DNA from: an uncultured Microbacteriaceae bacterium
GTDB lineage: Bacteria; Actinomycetota; Actinomycetes; Actinomycetales; Microbacteriaceae
Length of the DNA: 64,000 nt
Direction: 5' to 3'
NCBI GenBank assembly: GCA_903859205.1
Contig: CAIOLM010000032.1
Span: 1 to 64,000, forward strand
Below the pieces are notes generated by a model, which worked only from the letters and a program-made list of their open reading frames with translations, had not been told where the DNA came from and did no database searches. Positions 26,400 to 33,708 of this stretch are shown piece after piece; position 1 is the first letter of the stretch; every line of letters begins with the position of its first letter. The translations under genes and the position numbers were made by a program.

Positions 26400-27960
26400 T
26401 GTTCGTGGCCTTTACGAGAATCGGGCGAGCGAGCTCGGGTTTCGTGTCGAGATAATCGAGGCGGTAGTGGGCTCCTCGAGACTCGTGTCGCGCCTGCGCA
26501 GCAGCGGTGACGGCGTGAGCCAGCAGCAACAGGTTTGCGTCTTCCCAGTCGGGAAAGACCCGATGCTCGGCTGTCGCCGGGCGCCACCGGGCGAGCTGAG
26601 TTGCGGCCGCACTGAGTCCCTCGGCGTCGCGAGCCAGTCCGACGTTGTCCCACATCAAGGTTTGGAGCTCGACTCGGTCAACCACGGGCCGAGGCTCGCC
26701 GGAGCGCCCGTAGATGTCATCGATCGACAGGGTTAGCTCGGTAACGGCACCATTCGGCCAGCGCCCTGCAGGCGCATGCTCAGGCCACTCAAGACCGATG
26801 GTGCGCACCGCCCGCCGGGACGTCACGATGGATTCGAGCAGTGAGTTTGACGCCAGCCGGTTCGCTCCGTGGGCACCCGTGCAGCCGACCTCGCCCACGG
26901 CGTAGAGACCCGGCACGCTCGTGCGGCCGTCGACATCTGTGGCGATGCCGCCCATCCAGTAGTGGGCTGCTGGCGTGATGGGAACCGGCGTTGTGCTCCA
27001 GTCGAGGCCGTATCGGCGGCAGGCCTTCGAAATGCTCGGAAAACGCTCATCGAGAAACTTTTCGCCCAAGGCGGTCGCGTCGAGCAGCACGGGTTGTCCG
27101 CCCTGTGAGCGCATCTCGTTTTGGACCCCGCGGGCGACCACATCGCGAGGCGCGAGTTCTGCAAGCGGGTGAATCTTCTGCATGAATCGCTCGCCGGCGT
27201 TATTGATGAGAACCGCGCCCTCGCCACGTACTGCCTCAGAGATGAGAAACGAGCCTGGCACGGCAAGGGCGGTGGGGTGGAATTGGTAAAACTCGAGGTC
27301 GGCAAGCACTGCTCCGGCGCGCAGCCCGGCGGCAACGCCATCACCGGTGGTGACGGTCGGGTTAGTCGTGTGACGATAGAGCTGTCCGGCGCCTCCGCTG
27401 GCCAGAATCACCACATCGGCATCCACGAATCGCGGCCCCGAGGCGGTGAGCACGCTTACTCCCACAACGCTGCGTGTGCCCGCGAGGTCAGTATGGGTAG
27501 CAACGTCAATGACGAAAGTGTGTTCCAGGATCTCAGCCACGCGAGACCGTGCCGCTGCGGCGAGTGCGTTGCTGATTCCTGCGCCGGTCGCGTCTCCGCC
27601 AGCGTGAAGAACGCGGGGGTGAGAGTGCGCAGCTTCGAGTCCCCGCGCGAACTCGGCTCCGGTGCGATCGAATTCCACGCCCCACGCAACCAGGTCGGCG
27701 ATGCTGCCTGGGCCTTCGGCACAGAGCACCTCGACGGCCGGGAGCCACGAGAGCCCCGCCCCGGCAACCATGGTGTCCTCGACATGCTCGGCAATCGAGT
27801 CGTCCGAAGAAGTCACGGCCGAGATGCCGCCCTGTGCGTAGTGGGTGTTGCTTTCGGCGAGGTCTGCCTTGGTGATGAGCGTGACGTGGTGATGGGCGCT
27901 CGCGTCAACGGCGGCAATCAATCCTGCGATTCCGCTTCCGATGACGACGACGTTTGCCAT
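26392..27960 (-). CDS. nadB: L-aspartate oxidase
   Basis: NadB oxidises L-aspartate to iminoaspartate with FAD. The 522-residue protein has the FAD motif GSGIAGLIAA (residues about 8-17), the THYAQGGISAV segment, HTAGGDATG-like and REGRGEGAV-like substrate regions (EAVRGEGAVLI), the GEVGCTGAHGANRLASNSLLE signature and a C-terminal helical domain. It starts 2 bases after the nadA stop codon. Confidence 0.97.
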   Translation of the reverse strand: MANVVVIGSGIAGLIAAVDASAHHHVTLITKADLAESNTHYAQGGISAVTSSDDSIAEHVEDTMVAGAGLSWLPAVEVLCAEGPGSIADLVAWGVEFDRTGAEFARGLEAAHSHPRVLHAGGDATGAGISNALAAAARSRVAEILEHTFVIDVATHTDLAGTRSVVGVSVLTASGPRFVDADVVILASGGAGQLYRHTTNPTVTTGDGVAAGLRAGAVLADLEFYQFHPTALAVPGSFLISEAVRGEGAVLINNAGERFMQKIHPLAELAPRDVVARGVQNEMRSQGGQPVLLDATALGEKFLDERFPSISKACRRYGLDWSTTPVPITPAAHYWMGGIATDVDGRTSVPGLYAVGEVGCTGAHGANRLASNSLLESIVTSRRAVRTIGLEWPEHAPAGRWPNGAVTELTLSIDDIYGRSGEPRPVVDRVELQTLMWDNVGLARDAEGLSAAATQLARWRPATAEHRVFPDWEDANLLLLAHAVTAAAQARHESRGAHYRLDYLDTKPELARPILVKATNNA

Positions 27961-27962
27961 GC

Positions 27963-29246
27963 TTAGGCGGGCTTTGCAGCCAGCATCCTTTCAAGAGCAA
28001 CCTTTGCCTCGGTGGCAACTGAGGCATCGACACTGATCTGGTTCACGACTTCGCCAGCGACGAGTCGCTCAAGCACCCAGGCGAGGTAACCAGGGTGGAT
28101 GCGGTACATCGTCGAGCAGGGGCAAATTACCGGGTCGAGACAGAAGATGTGGTGCTCGGGGAACTGAGTAGCCAGGCGTTGCACCATGTTGATTTCGGTG
28201 CCGATGGCAAAGGTGCTCGGCTCGGTGGCGTTTTCGATGGCACGACGAATGTAGTCGGTCGAGCCGTATTCGTCGGCTGCATCAACCACGGGCATGGGGC
28301 ACTCGGGGTGAACGATGACGCGAACGCCCGGGAAGTCAACGCGAGCCTTATCAATCTGGTCGACTGTGAAGCGCTTGTGGACCGAGCAGAAGCCATTCCA
28401 CAGCACCACCTTGGCATCGAGCAGGTCGCTCTCAGTGTTGCCACCCAAGGGCTTGCGTCCATGCCACAGAGGCATGTCGTCGACTGAGATGCCCATGGCC
28501 TTGGCGGTGTTGCGGCCGAGGTGTTGGTCAGGAAAGAACAACACGCGCTGCCCGCGCTCGAAGGCCCAACGCAGCACAACCTCCGCGTTCGACGAGGTAC
28601 AGACGATTCCGCCGTTTCGGCCACAGAATGCCTTCAGGTCGGCTGCCGAGTTCATGTACGTCACCGGAATGATTGGCACGCGACCATCGGCGTCGGGCTC
28701 AGTTCCATAGATCGCAGAAAGCTCGGCCCAGCACTGCTCGACCGAGTCGATGTCGGCCATGTCAGCCATCGAGCATCCGGCGGCCAGGTTGGGCAAAATG
28801 ACCGACTGGTTCTCACCCGAGAGAATGTCGGCAGTTTCAGCCATGAAGTGCACGCCACAGAACACAATGGCTTCAGCTTCGGGGTGAGCCTTGGCGGCGT
28901 TGGCCAATTGGAACGAGTCGCCCAGATAGTCGGCGTGCTGCACGATTTCATCGCGCTGGTAAAAGTGCCCCAAAATCACCACGCGGTTTCCGAGCGTTTC
29001 TTTGGCCGTTCGGATGCGAGCGTGCAGCTCCTCGTTAGAAGCCGTCTTGTACTCCTCGGGCAGGGCGCCCTGCCTCGGCGACCCAACCGGGATGACATCG
29101 CCAAGCGATGCACCCGGCCCGTAGCTCGGTGCCTCGCGGTCGAACTCCCACGGCCCCTTGGCCAGCGAAGGGCTGCATGTCTCTCCCGTGCCTGCGCCCG
29201 AGGCGATCGCTTGTATCTGCTCGTCTACCGATGCGGTGTTTGTCAT
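27963..29246 (-). CDS. nadA: Quinolinate synthase
   Basis: NadA condenses iminoaspartate with dihydroxyacetone phosphate to quinolinate using a 4Fe-4S cluster. The 427-residue protein has an N-terminal extension of about 75 residues, then VILGHFYQRDEIVQHADYLGDS. Cluster cysteines fit IVFCGVHFMAET, GIVCTSSNAE, HPECPMP and the late CLDPVICPCSTM region. Its start overlaps the end of nrtR by 4 bases. Confidence 0.97.
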   Translation of the reverse strand: MTNTASVDEQIQAIASGAGTGETCSPSLAKGPWEFDREAPSYGPGASLGDVIPVGSPRQGALPEEYKTASNEELHARIRTAKETLGNRVVILGHFYQRDEIVQHADYLGDSFQLANAAKAHPEAEAIVFCGVHFMAETADILSGENQSVILPNLAAGCSMADMADIDSVEQCWAELSAIYGTEPDADGRVPIIPVTYMNSAADLKAFCGRNGGIVCTSSNAEVVLRWAFERGQRVLFFPDQHLGRNTAKAMGISVDDMPLWHGRKPLGGNTESDLLDAKVVLWNGFCSVHKRFTVDQIDKARVDFPGVRVIVHPECPMPVVDAADEYGSTDYIRRAIENATEPSTFAIGTEINMVQRLATQFPEHHIFCLDPVICPCSTMYRIHPGYLAWVLERLVAGEVVNQISVDASVATEAKVALERMLAAKPA

Positions 29247-29980
29247 GATGCTGCTCCCAGGTCTCGGGCGTTGGGTCGGGTGGAGGTGGTGCCTAGCGTG
29301 AGCGGGTCGGGGTCGGTGAGGTCTTTGCTCGCGTTGTAGCGATACAGCTGCGGTGGCCTGTGCCGAGTTCCTTCGAGGTACTCGCCGGTGGGCTCAACGA
29401 TGCTTGCCGATTCGACCATGCGCCTAAAGTTGCCCGGGTCGAGCCGTTTACCCAAGACCACTTCGTAGACCTCGCGAAGCTGAGCCAGGGTGAAGGTCTC
29501 ACCAAGAAATCCCAAAGCAACGCGCGAGTATTCAATCTTGGAGCGCAGGCGCCACAGCGCATACTCGATGATCACGTTGTGGTCGAAGGCGAGCTCGGGC
29601 ACCTCGTCAGCAAAGAACCACTGAACGTTTTCGCTCTCAATGGCGCTCGCCGTTTCGTCACTTCCGATGAGCGCCCAGTACACGATTGAGACAACGCGAT
29701 CAGGGGAGCGATCTACCTGGCCGAACGCGTACAGCTGCTCGAGGTAACGGGGTTCAAGGCCCGTCGTCGACAAAAGCGAGCTCGCGGCAGAAGCCTGCAA
29801 GTCTTCGTTGGCTTTCAAGGGTGCGCCGGGAAGTGCCCACTTGCCCTGATGGGGTGCGCGAATGCGGCGCACCAGCGGAAGAGCAAGTCGCATCTCGCCA
29901 GCTGCGTCGGGGCGCAGGGTGAAGATGACGGTGGAGACTGCCAGCACGGGGGTGCGCGTCGATGTGACTCCTGCGTTCAT
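29243..29980 (-). CDS. nrtR: NrtR-type NAD operon repressor (degenerate Nudix plus winged helix)
   Basis: This 245-residue protein has an N-terminal Nudix-fold domain and a C-terminal winged helix (FTLAQLREVYEVVLGKRLDPGNFRRMV). The Nudix box around residues 52-74 has lost the catalytic REuxEE residues, which read SSLLST, as expected for NrtR proteins that only bind ADP-ribose or NAD metabolites. NrtR represses NAD synthesis genes. Being first in the nad operon implies autoregulation. A GGAGGTGCC ribosome site directly before the ATG at 29980 decides the start over an upstream in-frame ATG. Confidence 0.9.
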   Translation of the reverse strand: MNAGVTSTRTPVLAVSTVIFTLRPDAAGEMRLALPLVRRIRAPHQGKWALPGAPLKANEDLQASAASSLLSTTGLEPRYLEQLYAFGQVDRSPDRVVSIVYWALIGSDETASAIESENVQWFFADEVPELAFDHNVIIEYALWRLRSKIEYSRVALGFLGETFTLAQLREVYEVVLGKRLDPGNFRRMVESASIVEPTGEYLEGTRHRPPQLYRYNASKDLTDPDPLTLGTTSTRPNARDLGAAS

Positions 29981-30001
29981 GGCACCTCCATCCGTCGTAA
30001 A

Positions 30002-30014
30002 AGTCAGACTGACT
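30002..30014 (-). promoter_or_regulatory. Candidate NrtR operator 1 at the -10/start region
   Basis: AGTCAGACTGACT is palindromic except for its centre base. It overlaps the downstream edge of the nad promoter -10 (TATAGT, minus strand 30013-30018) and the expected transcription start. Confidence 0.55.
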
Positions 30015-30041
30015 ATAAGTGAACCCATCTTAGTGTCGAAA
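30013..30041 (-). promoter_or_regulatory. Promoter of the nad operon
   Basis: On the minus strand TTCGAC (30036-30041) and TATAGT (30013-30018) are separated by 17 bases. Each element is overlapped by a palindrome. The leader to nrtR is about 25 bases. Confidence 0.55.
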
Positions 30042-30048
30042 TGACTAA
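30030..30048 (-). promoter_or_regulatory. Candidate NrtR operator 2 over the -35
   Basis: TTAGTGTCGAAATGACTAA is an inverted repeat (TTAGT-9-ACTAA, with an inner GTC/GAC pair). Its centre is about 31 bp, or three helical turns, from that of operator 1. Confidence 0.55.
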
Positions 30049-30227
30049 AACCCCAAATGTGAAAACCAGACACATGAAGAATGCGTTACGAAAGGGGCAT
30101 CTTCTCAACGGGGGGTACATATTCGACCGCGTTGGGTATTAGTGTTTTCCCAGGTGACCCAGAAGTTGCCACCGATATCCACCCGCGTCAACGAAGACGC
30201 AGATCAACCCCCATTGGAGAGCTGATA

Positions 30228-31805
30228 ATGAGCACAACCGAGAACTCACCCAACCTCGCTGGTCAAAAGGGACTCAAAACCGGCGCACTCGGACTCGTGT
30301 CCAGCGTCGTGGTTGGAATGGCCTCGACTGCACCGGCCTATAGCCTTGCGGCTTCGCTTGGGTGGATTGTGCTTGGTGGTGCAGTTCTCGTTGGCTTCCA
30401 AGCTCCCGGCATCGTGTTGCTCGCTTTTGTGCCGATGTTCTTTATCTCGGTTGCATACAAAGAGTTGAACCGGGCAGAACCCGACTGTGGCACGGTCTTC
30501 ACGTGGGGTGCTCGAGCGTTTGGTACGCGAACCGGTTGGATGGGCGGCTGGGCCCTCATCGCCGCTGACATTATTTGTATGGCGAACCTGGCGCAGATTG
30601 CTGGTTCATACTCGTTTACTTTCGTCGGAGAAATCACCGGCAACCCCGCTATTGGCGACATCTCGGGAGACGTATTCTGGTCGACCATTGCGGGCCTGAC
30701 TTGGATCTTCTTGATGACCTGGATCTGCTACCGCGGCATCGAGATCTCAGCCAAGGTTCAGTTCGCACTTCTCGGCATTGAGATGGTCATTCTGGTCATC
30801 TTCGGTGTGATTGCTTTGGTTCGGGTTTACTCGGGCAACGGCATCGATGGCAGCAGCCTTCCCGACTGGAGCTGGTTCAACCCGTTCACACTTCCCTTCG
30901 ACACAGCGATTGCCCCGGCAATCCTGCTCGCCCTCTTCATTTACTGGGGCTGGGACACCGCCGTTGCCATCAACGAGGAGACCAAGGACCCGGCAAAGAC
31001 CCCCGGTCGCGCAGCCGTGATCTCGACTGTTCTTCTGCTGGTGACTTACCTGCTGGTTACCGTCGGTGCAGTTGCGTTCGCCGGTGTCGGTGAAGGACCC
31101 ACGGGTCTTGGAAACGTTGACAACGCAGGCGACATCTTCAAGGCCATCGGGCCAGCCCTGTTTGGTGACAGCATCTTCGGTCACATCATGATGATGCTTC
31201 TGGCTGCTTCGATTTTGACCTCAGCCGCTGCCTCGACGCAGACCACGATTCTGCCGACGGCCCGTGGAGCACTTTCGATGGCTGCCTTCAAGGCCATTCC
31301 CTCGCGGTTCGCCAAGGTACACCCCAAGTTCCTGACGCCTTCGTGGGCAACCTGGGGCATGGGCATCATCTCGGCAGCGTTCTACCTGGTGCTGACCCTG
31401 GTGAGCTCTGACCTGCTACTGGCGTGTATTGGATCGATTGGTTTGCTCATTGCTGTGTACTACGGCATGACGGGCTACGCCTCGGTGTGGTACTTCCGCA
31501 AGACGCTCTTCAAGAGCTTCCGCAACTTCATCATGCGTGGTCTCACCCCGCTGTTGGGCGGACTCATGCTGACCGGTGTCTTCATCTACGGAACCATGCA
31601 GTTCCTGCAGCCTGACTGGTTGGTCAGTACCGACGCTGATGGCAAGGACTACAACGTCACCATCTTCGGTCTGGGTGCCGTCGGTGTCGTTGGTCTTGGC
31701 TCGCTAGTGGTGGGTGTGATTCTGATGATCATCTACAACCTCGTGCGCAGCGACTACTTCAAGGGCAAGACCCTCGAGCGTCGCGCTCACCCCGCGCACG
31801 ACTAG
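30228..31805 (+). CDS. APC-family amino acid permease
   Basis: A 525-residue transporter with about 12 membrane helices. It has the APC-superfamily pattern GALGLVSSVVVGMASTAPAYSLA in helix 1, the consensus ELNRAEPDCGTVFTWGARAFG after helix 2, and FIYWGWDTAVAINEETKDPAKTPGRAAV. Substrate unknown. The ATG at 30228 has a GGAGAG site 8 bases upstream; the long in-frame region before it is leader. It precedes the glycine cleavage operon, but a hairpin and a riboswitch separate them. Confidence 0.92.
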   Translation: MSTTENSPNLAGQKGLKTGALGLVSSVVVGMASTAPAYSLAASLGWIVLGGAVLVGFQAPGIVLLAFVPMFFISVAYKELNRAEPDCGTVFTWGARAFGTRTGWMGGWALIAADIICMANLAQIAGSYSFTFVGEITGNPAIGDISGDVFWSTIAGLTWIFLMTWICYRGIEISAKVQFALLGIEMVILVIFGVIALVRVYSGNGIDGSSLPDWSWFNPFTLPFDTAIAPAILLALFIYWGWDTAVAINEETKDPAKTPGRAAVISTVLLLVTYLLVTVGAVAFAGVGEGPTGLGNVDNAGDIFKAIGPALFGDSIFGHIMMMLLAASILTSAAASTQTTILPTARGALSMAAFKAIPSRFAKVHPKFLTPSWATWGMGIISAAFYLVLTLVSSDLLLACIGSIGLLIAVYYGMTGYASVWYFRKTLFKSFRNFIMRGLTPLLGGLMLTGVFIYGTMQFLQPDWLVSTDADGKDYNVTIFGLGAVGVVGLGSLVVGVILMIIYNLVRSDYFKGKTLERRAHPAHD

Positions 31806-31840
31806 GGGTTCCTTCAAGTTCTCCTTGAACCCAATTGATC

Positions 31841-31878
31841 GGATGCCCGGCTGTCGCTTAAGCGGCGGCCGGGCATCC
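31841..31878 (+). terminator. Strong hairpin after the permease
   Basis: GGATGCCCGGC pairs with GCCGGGCATCC, and the stem continues inward through TGTCGC/GCGGCG to a TTAA loop, about 17 pairs in all. There is no T-tract. It probably ends the permease transcript and insulates the riboswitch. Confidence 0.6.
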
Positions 31879-31919
31879 GGCATTAGGCTGGCTTTACAAC
31901 AAAACACAGGACCACAAGG

Positions 31920-32117
31920 TCGATGCGGGAGAGTTCGTAGCTGTTGTGCGAACACCGAAGGAGCAATCCTCCCCGACAATCTCTCAGGTGAATGCACCGC
32001 GTCGAACTGGTCACTCTGAAAAGAAGGGTGCTTCGAGCATCCTCGCCCACGGTGAAAGTCGCAGCTGGCAACAGCGGCGGTGAAACTCTCAGGCATCAAT
32101 GACAGAGGGGGAGTTCC
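31920..32117 (+). ncRNA. Tandem glycine riboswitch
   Basis: Two consecutive glycine aptamers precede gcvT. Aptamer I (about 31922-32023) has GCGGGAGAGTT, CACCGAAGGAGCAA, AATCTCTCAGGT and CACTCTGAAAAG. Aptamer II (about 32037-32117) has GGTGAAACTCTCAGGC and ATGACAGAGGGGGAG. These are the conserved cores of the glycine riboswitch, which in most bacteria turns on glycine cleavage when glycine is high. No hairpin with a T-tract follows, so control may act on translation or by another route. Confidence 0.92.
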
Positions 32118-32149
32118 TTCAATCGGCTTATCGCCAGATTCGAGAACTC

Positions 32150-33301
32150 TTGTCTGACTCTTCTGCGTCCACTCCGCGCTACTCACCGCTGCACTCTGTG
32201 CACGAGGCTCTCGGTGCGGCGTTTACCGACTTTGCCGGCTGGGAGATGCCGGTGCGCTACTCGAGCGACCTCGCAGAGCACCACGCAGTGCGCGGAGCGG
32301 CCGGAATCTTCGACATCTCGCACATGGCTGAGATTTCGGTCACCGGGCCCGACGCCATCGCCTTCCTGAACTTTGCGGTCGCGGCAGATGTCAGCAAGTT
32401 GGCAGTGGGCCAGGCCAAGTACAGCCTGCTCCTCAATGAAGCCGGCGGAATCATCGACGACCTCATCATCTACCGACTTGGCGACGAGCACTTCCTCGTG
32501 GTGGCCAACGCGGGAAACCGATTCAACGTTGTTCCGCCGCTGCAGACCCGCACGGCCGGATTCCGCGCGGTGGTTGTTGACCAGTCCGATGAAACCGCGC
32601 TTATCGCGGTACAGGGCCCGCATGCGCTTGAGATTCTCAAGAACACGGTCGGACTTCAGCTGGCGGATGCAGCAGCCGAACGCCCGCAGGCAACACTGGC
32701 CGACCTCAAGTACTACTGGTCGTTGCCGGCTACCTTCAGCGGAAATCCAGTGCTCATCGGTCGCACTGGCTACACCGGCGAAGATGGCTTCGAGCTCTAC
32801 ATCGACGTGGCTCAGGCGCAGGCGTTATGGGTGGCTCTCAGTGAGGCTGGTGAAGGTCGTGGGTTAGTACCAGCCGGTCTAGCCTGTCGCGACACGCTGC
32901 GACTCGAGGCGGGTATGCCTCTTTACGGTCACGAGCTCGACCTCACCACTCGTCCTGACCAAGCTGGCCTCGGTCGAGCTGTTGCCTTTGGCAAAGATGG
33001 CGACTTTGTTGGCCGAAAAGCGCTCGAAGCTCCACTGCCCGCAGCCGCCCCCGTTCTGGTCGGCCTCGTTGGCGAAGGCAAACGTGCTGCCCGCGCTGAG
33101 TACGAGGTGTACTTGGGCGAAAGCAAGGTTGGCGTCGTAACTTCGGGCGCTCTCTCGCCGACACTTGGATACCCCGTTGCCATGGCATTCGTTGACGCGA
33201 GCGCCAGCGCTGAAGGAACGATTCTTGATGTGGACATTCGTGGCTCACGTCATCCGTATACCGTTACTGCTCTGCCCTTCTACTCACGAAAGAAGAACTA
33301 A
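32150..33301 (+). CDS. gcvT: Glycine cleavage system T protein (aminomethyltransferase)
   Basis: GcvT moves the methylene group from lipoylated H protein to tetrahydrofolate and releases ammonia. The 383-residue protein has [55 protein letters not shown] and [19 protein letters not shown]. The start is taken as TTG at 32150. The only upstream in-frame ATG (32099) lies inside the second riboswitch aptamer and would add 17 residues unlike the family. The TTG has only a weak purine-rich site (CGAGAA) before it. Confidence 0.9.
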   Translation: MSDSSASTPRYSPLHSVHEALGAAFTDFAGWEMPVRYSSDLAEHHAVRGAAGIFDISHMAEISVTGPDAIAFLNFAVAADVSKLAVGQAKYSLLLNEAGGIIDDLIIYRLGDEHFLVVANAGNRFNVVPPLQTRTAGFRAVVVDQSDETALIAVQGPHALEILKNTVGLQLADAAAERPQATLADLKYYWSLPATFSGNPVLIGRTGYTGEDGFELYIDVAQAQALWVALSEAGEGRGLVPAGLACRDTLRLEAGMPLYGHELDLTTRPDQAGLGRAVAFGKDGDFVGRKALEAPLPAAAPVLVGLVGEGKRAARAEYEVYLGESKVGVVTSGALSPTLGYPVAMAFVDASASAEGTILDVDIRGSRHPYTVTALPFYSRKKN

Positions 33302-33303
33302 TC

Positions 33304-33675
33304 ATGGCTAATCCAACCGATCTGTCGTACACCGACGAACACGAATGGCTCCGCGTCGATGGCGACACGGCCGTCGTGGGCATTACGGCGTACGCCGCTG
33401 AGAAGCTTGGCGACATCGTTTACGTCGAGCTGCCCAAGGTGGGCGCCACAATCACCGCAGGCGCCGTAGTCGGAGAGATTGAGTCGACAAAGTCAGTCGG
33501 CGAGCTCTTCGCACCAGTTTCAGGCGAGATTCTTGAGGCCAACGACGCCGTTGTCTCGAGCCCTGAGTTGGTCAATAACGACCCATTTGGTGCAGGTTGG
33601 CTGATCAAGGTTCGAGTGACCTCGACCGGAGCCCTGCTGACCGCCGACGAGTACAACGCCCTCACCGGCGAGTAA
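33304..33675 (+). CDS. gcvH: Glycine cleavage system H protein
   Basis: The lipoyl carrier of the complex, 123 residues. The lipoylated lysine is K63 in [10 protein letters not shown]. The rest matches the family's small beta-sandwich ([35 protein letters not shown]-like end). It starts 2 bases after the gcvT stop codon. Confidence 0.97.
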   Translation: MANPTDLSYTDEHEWLRVDGDTAVVGITAYAAEKLGDIVYVELPKVGATITAGAVVGEIESTKSVGELFAPVSGEILEANDAVVSSPELVNNDPFGAGWLIKVRVTSTGALLTADEYNALTGE

Positions 33676-33708
33676 TTTCAACTTCTCTCTACGAAACCGA
33701 AGGAACGA

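Noticed and set aside
27121-29339. Long open frames on the plus strand opposite nadB and nadA (281 and 272 residues)
   Set aside because: They mirror the third-position GC pattern of the real genes, show no family motifs and lack ribosome sites. nadA and nadB are unambiguous on the other strand.
30081-30227. N-terminal extension of the amino-acid permease from 30081
   Set aside because: The family N-terminus and a GGAGAG ribosome site point to the ATG at 30228; the extra 49 residues are low-quality leader translation.
32099-32149. ATG at 32099 as the start of gcvT
   Set aside because: It lies in the closing stem of the second glycine aptamer, and the added 17 residues do not match the family.
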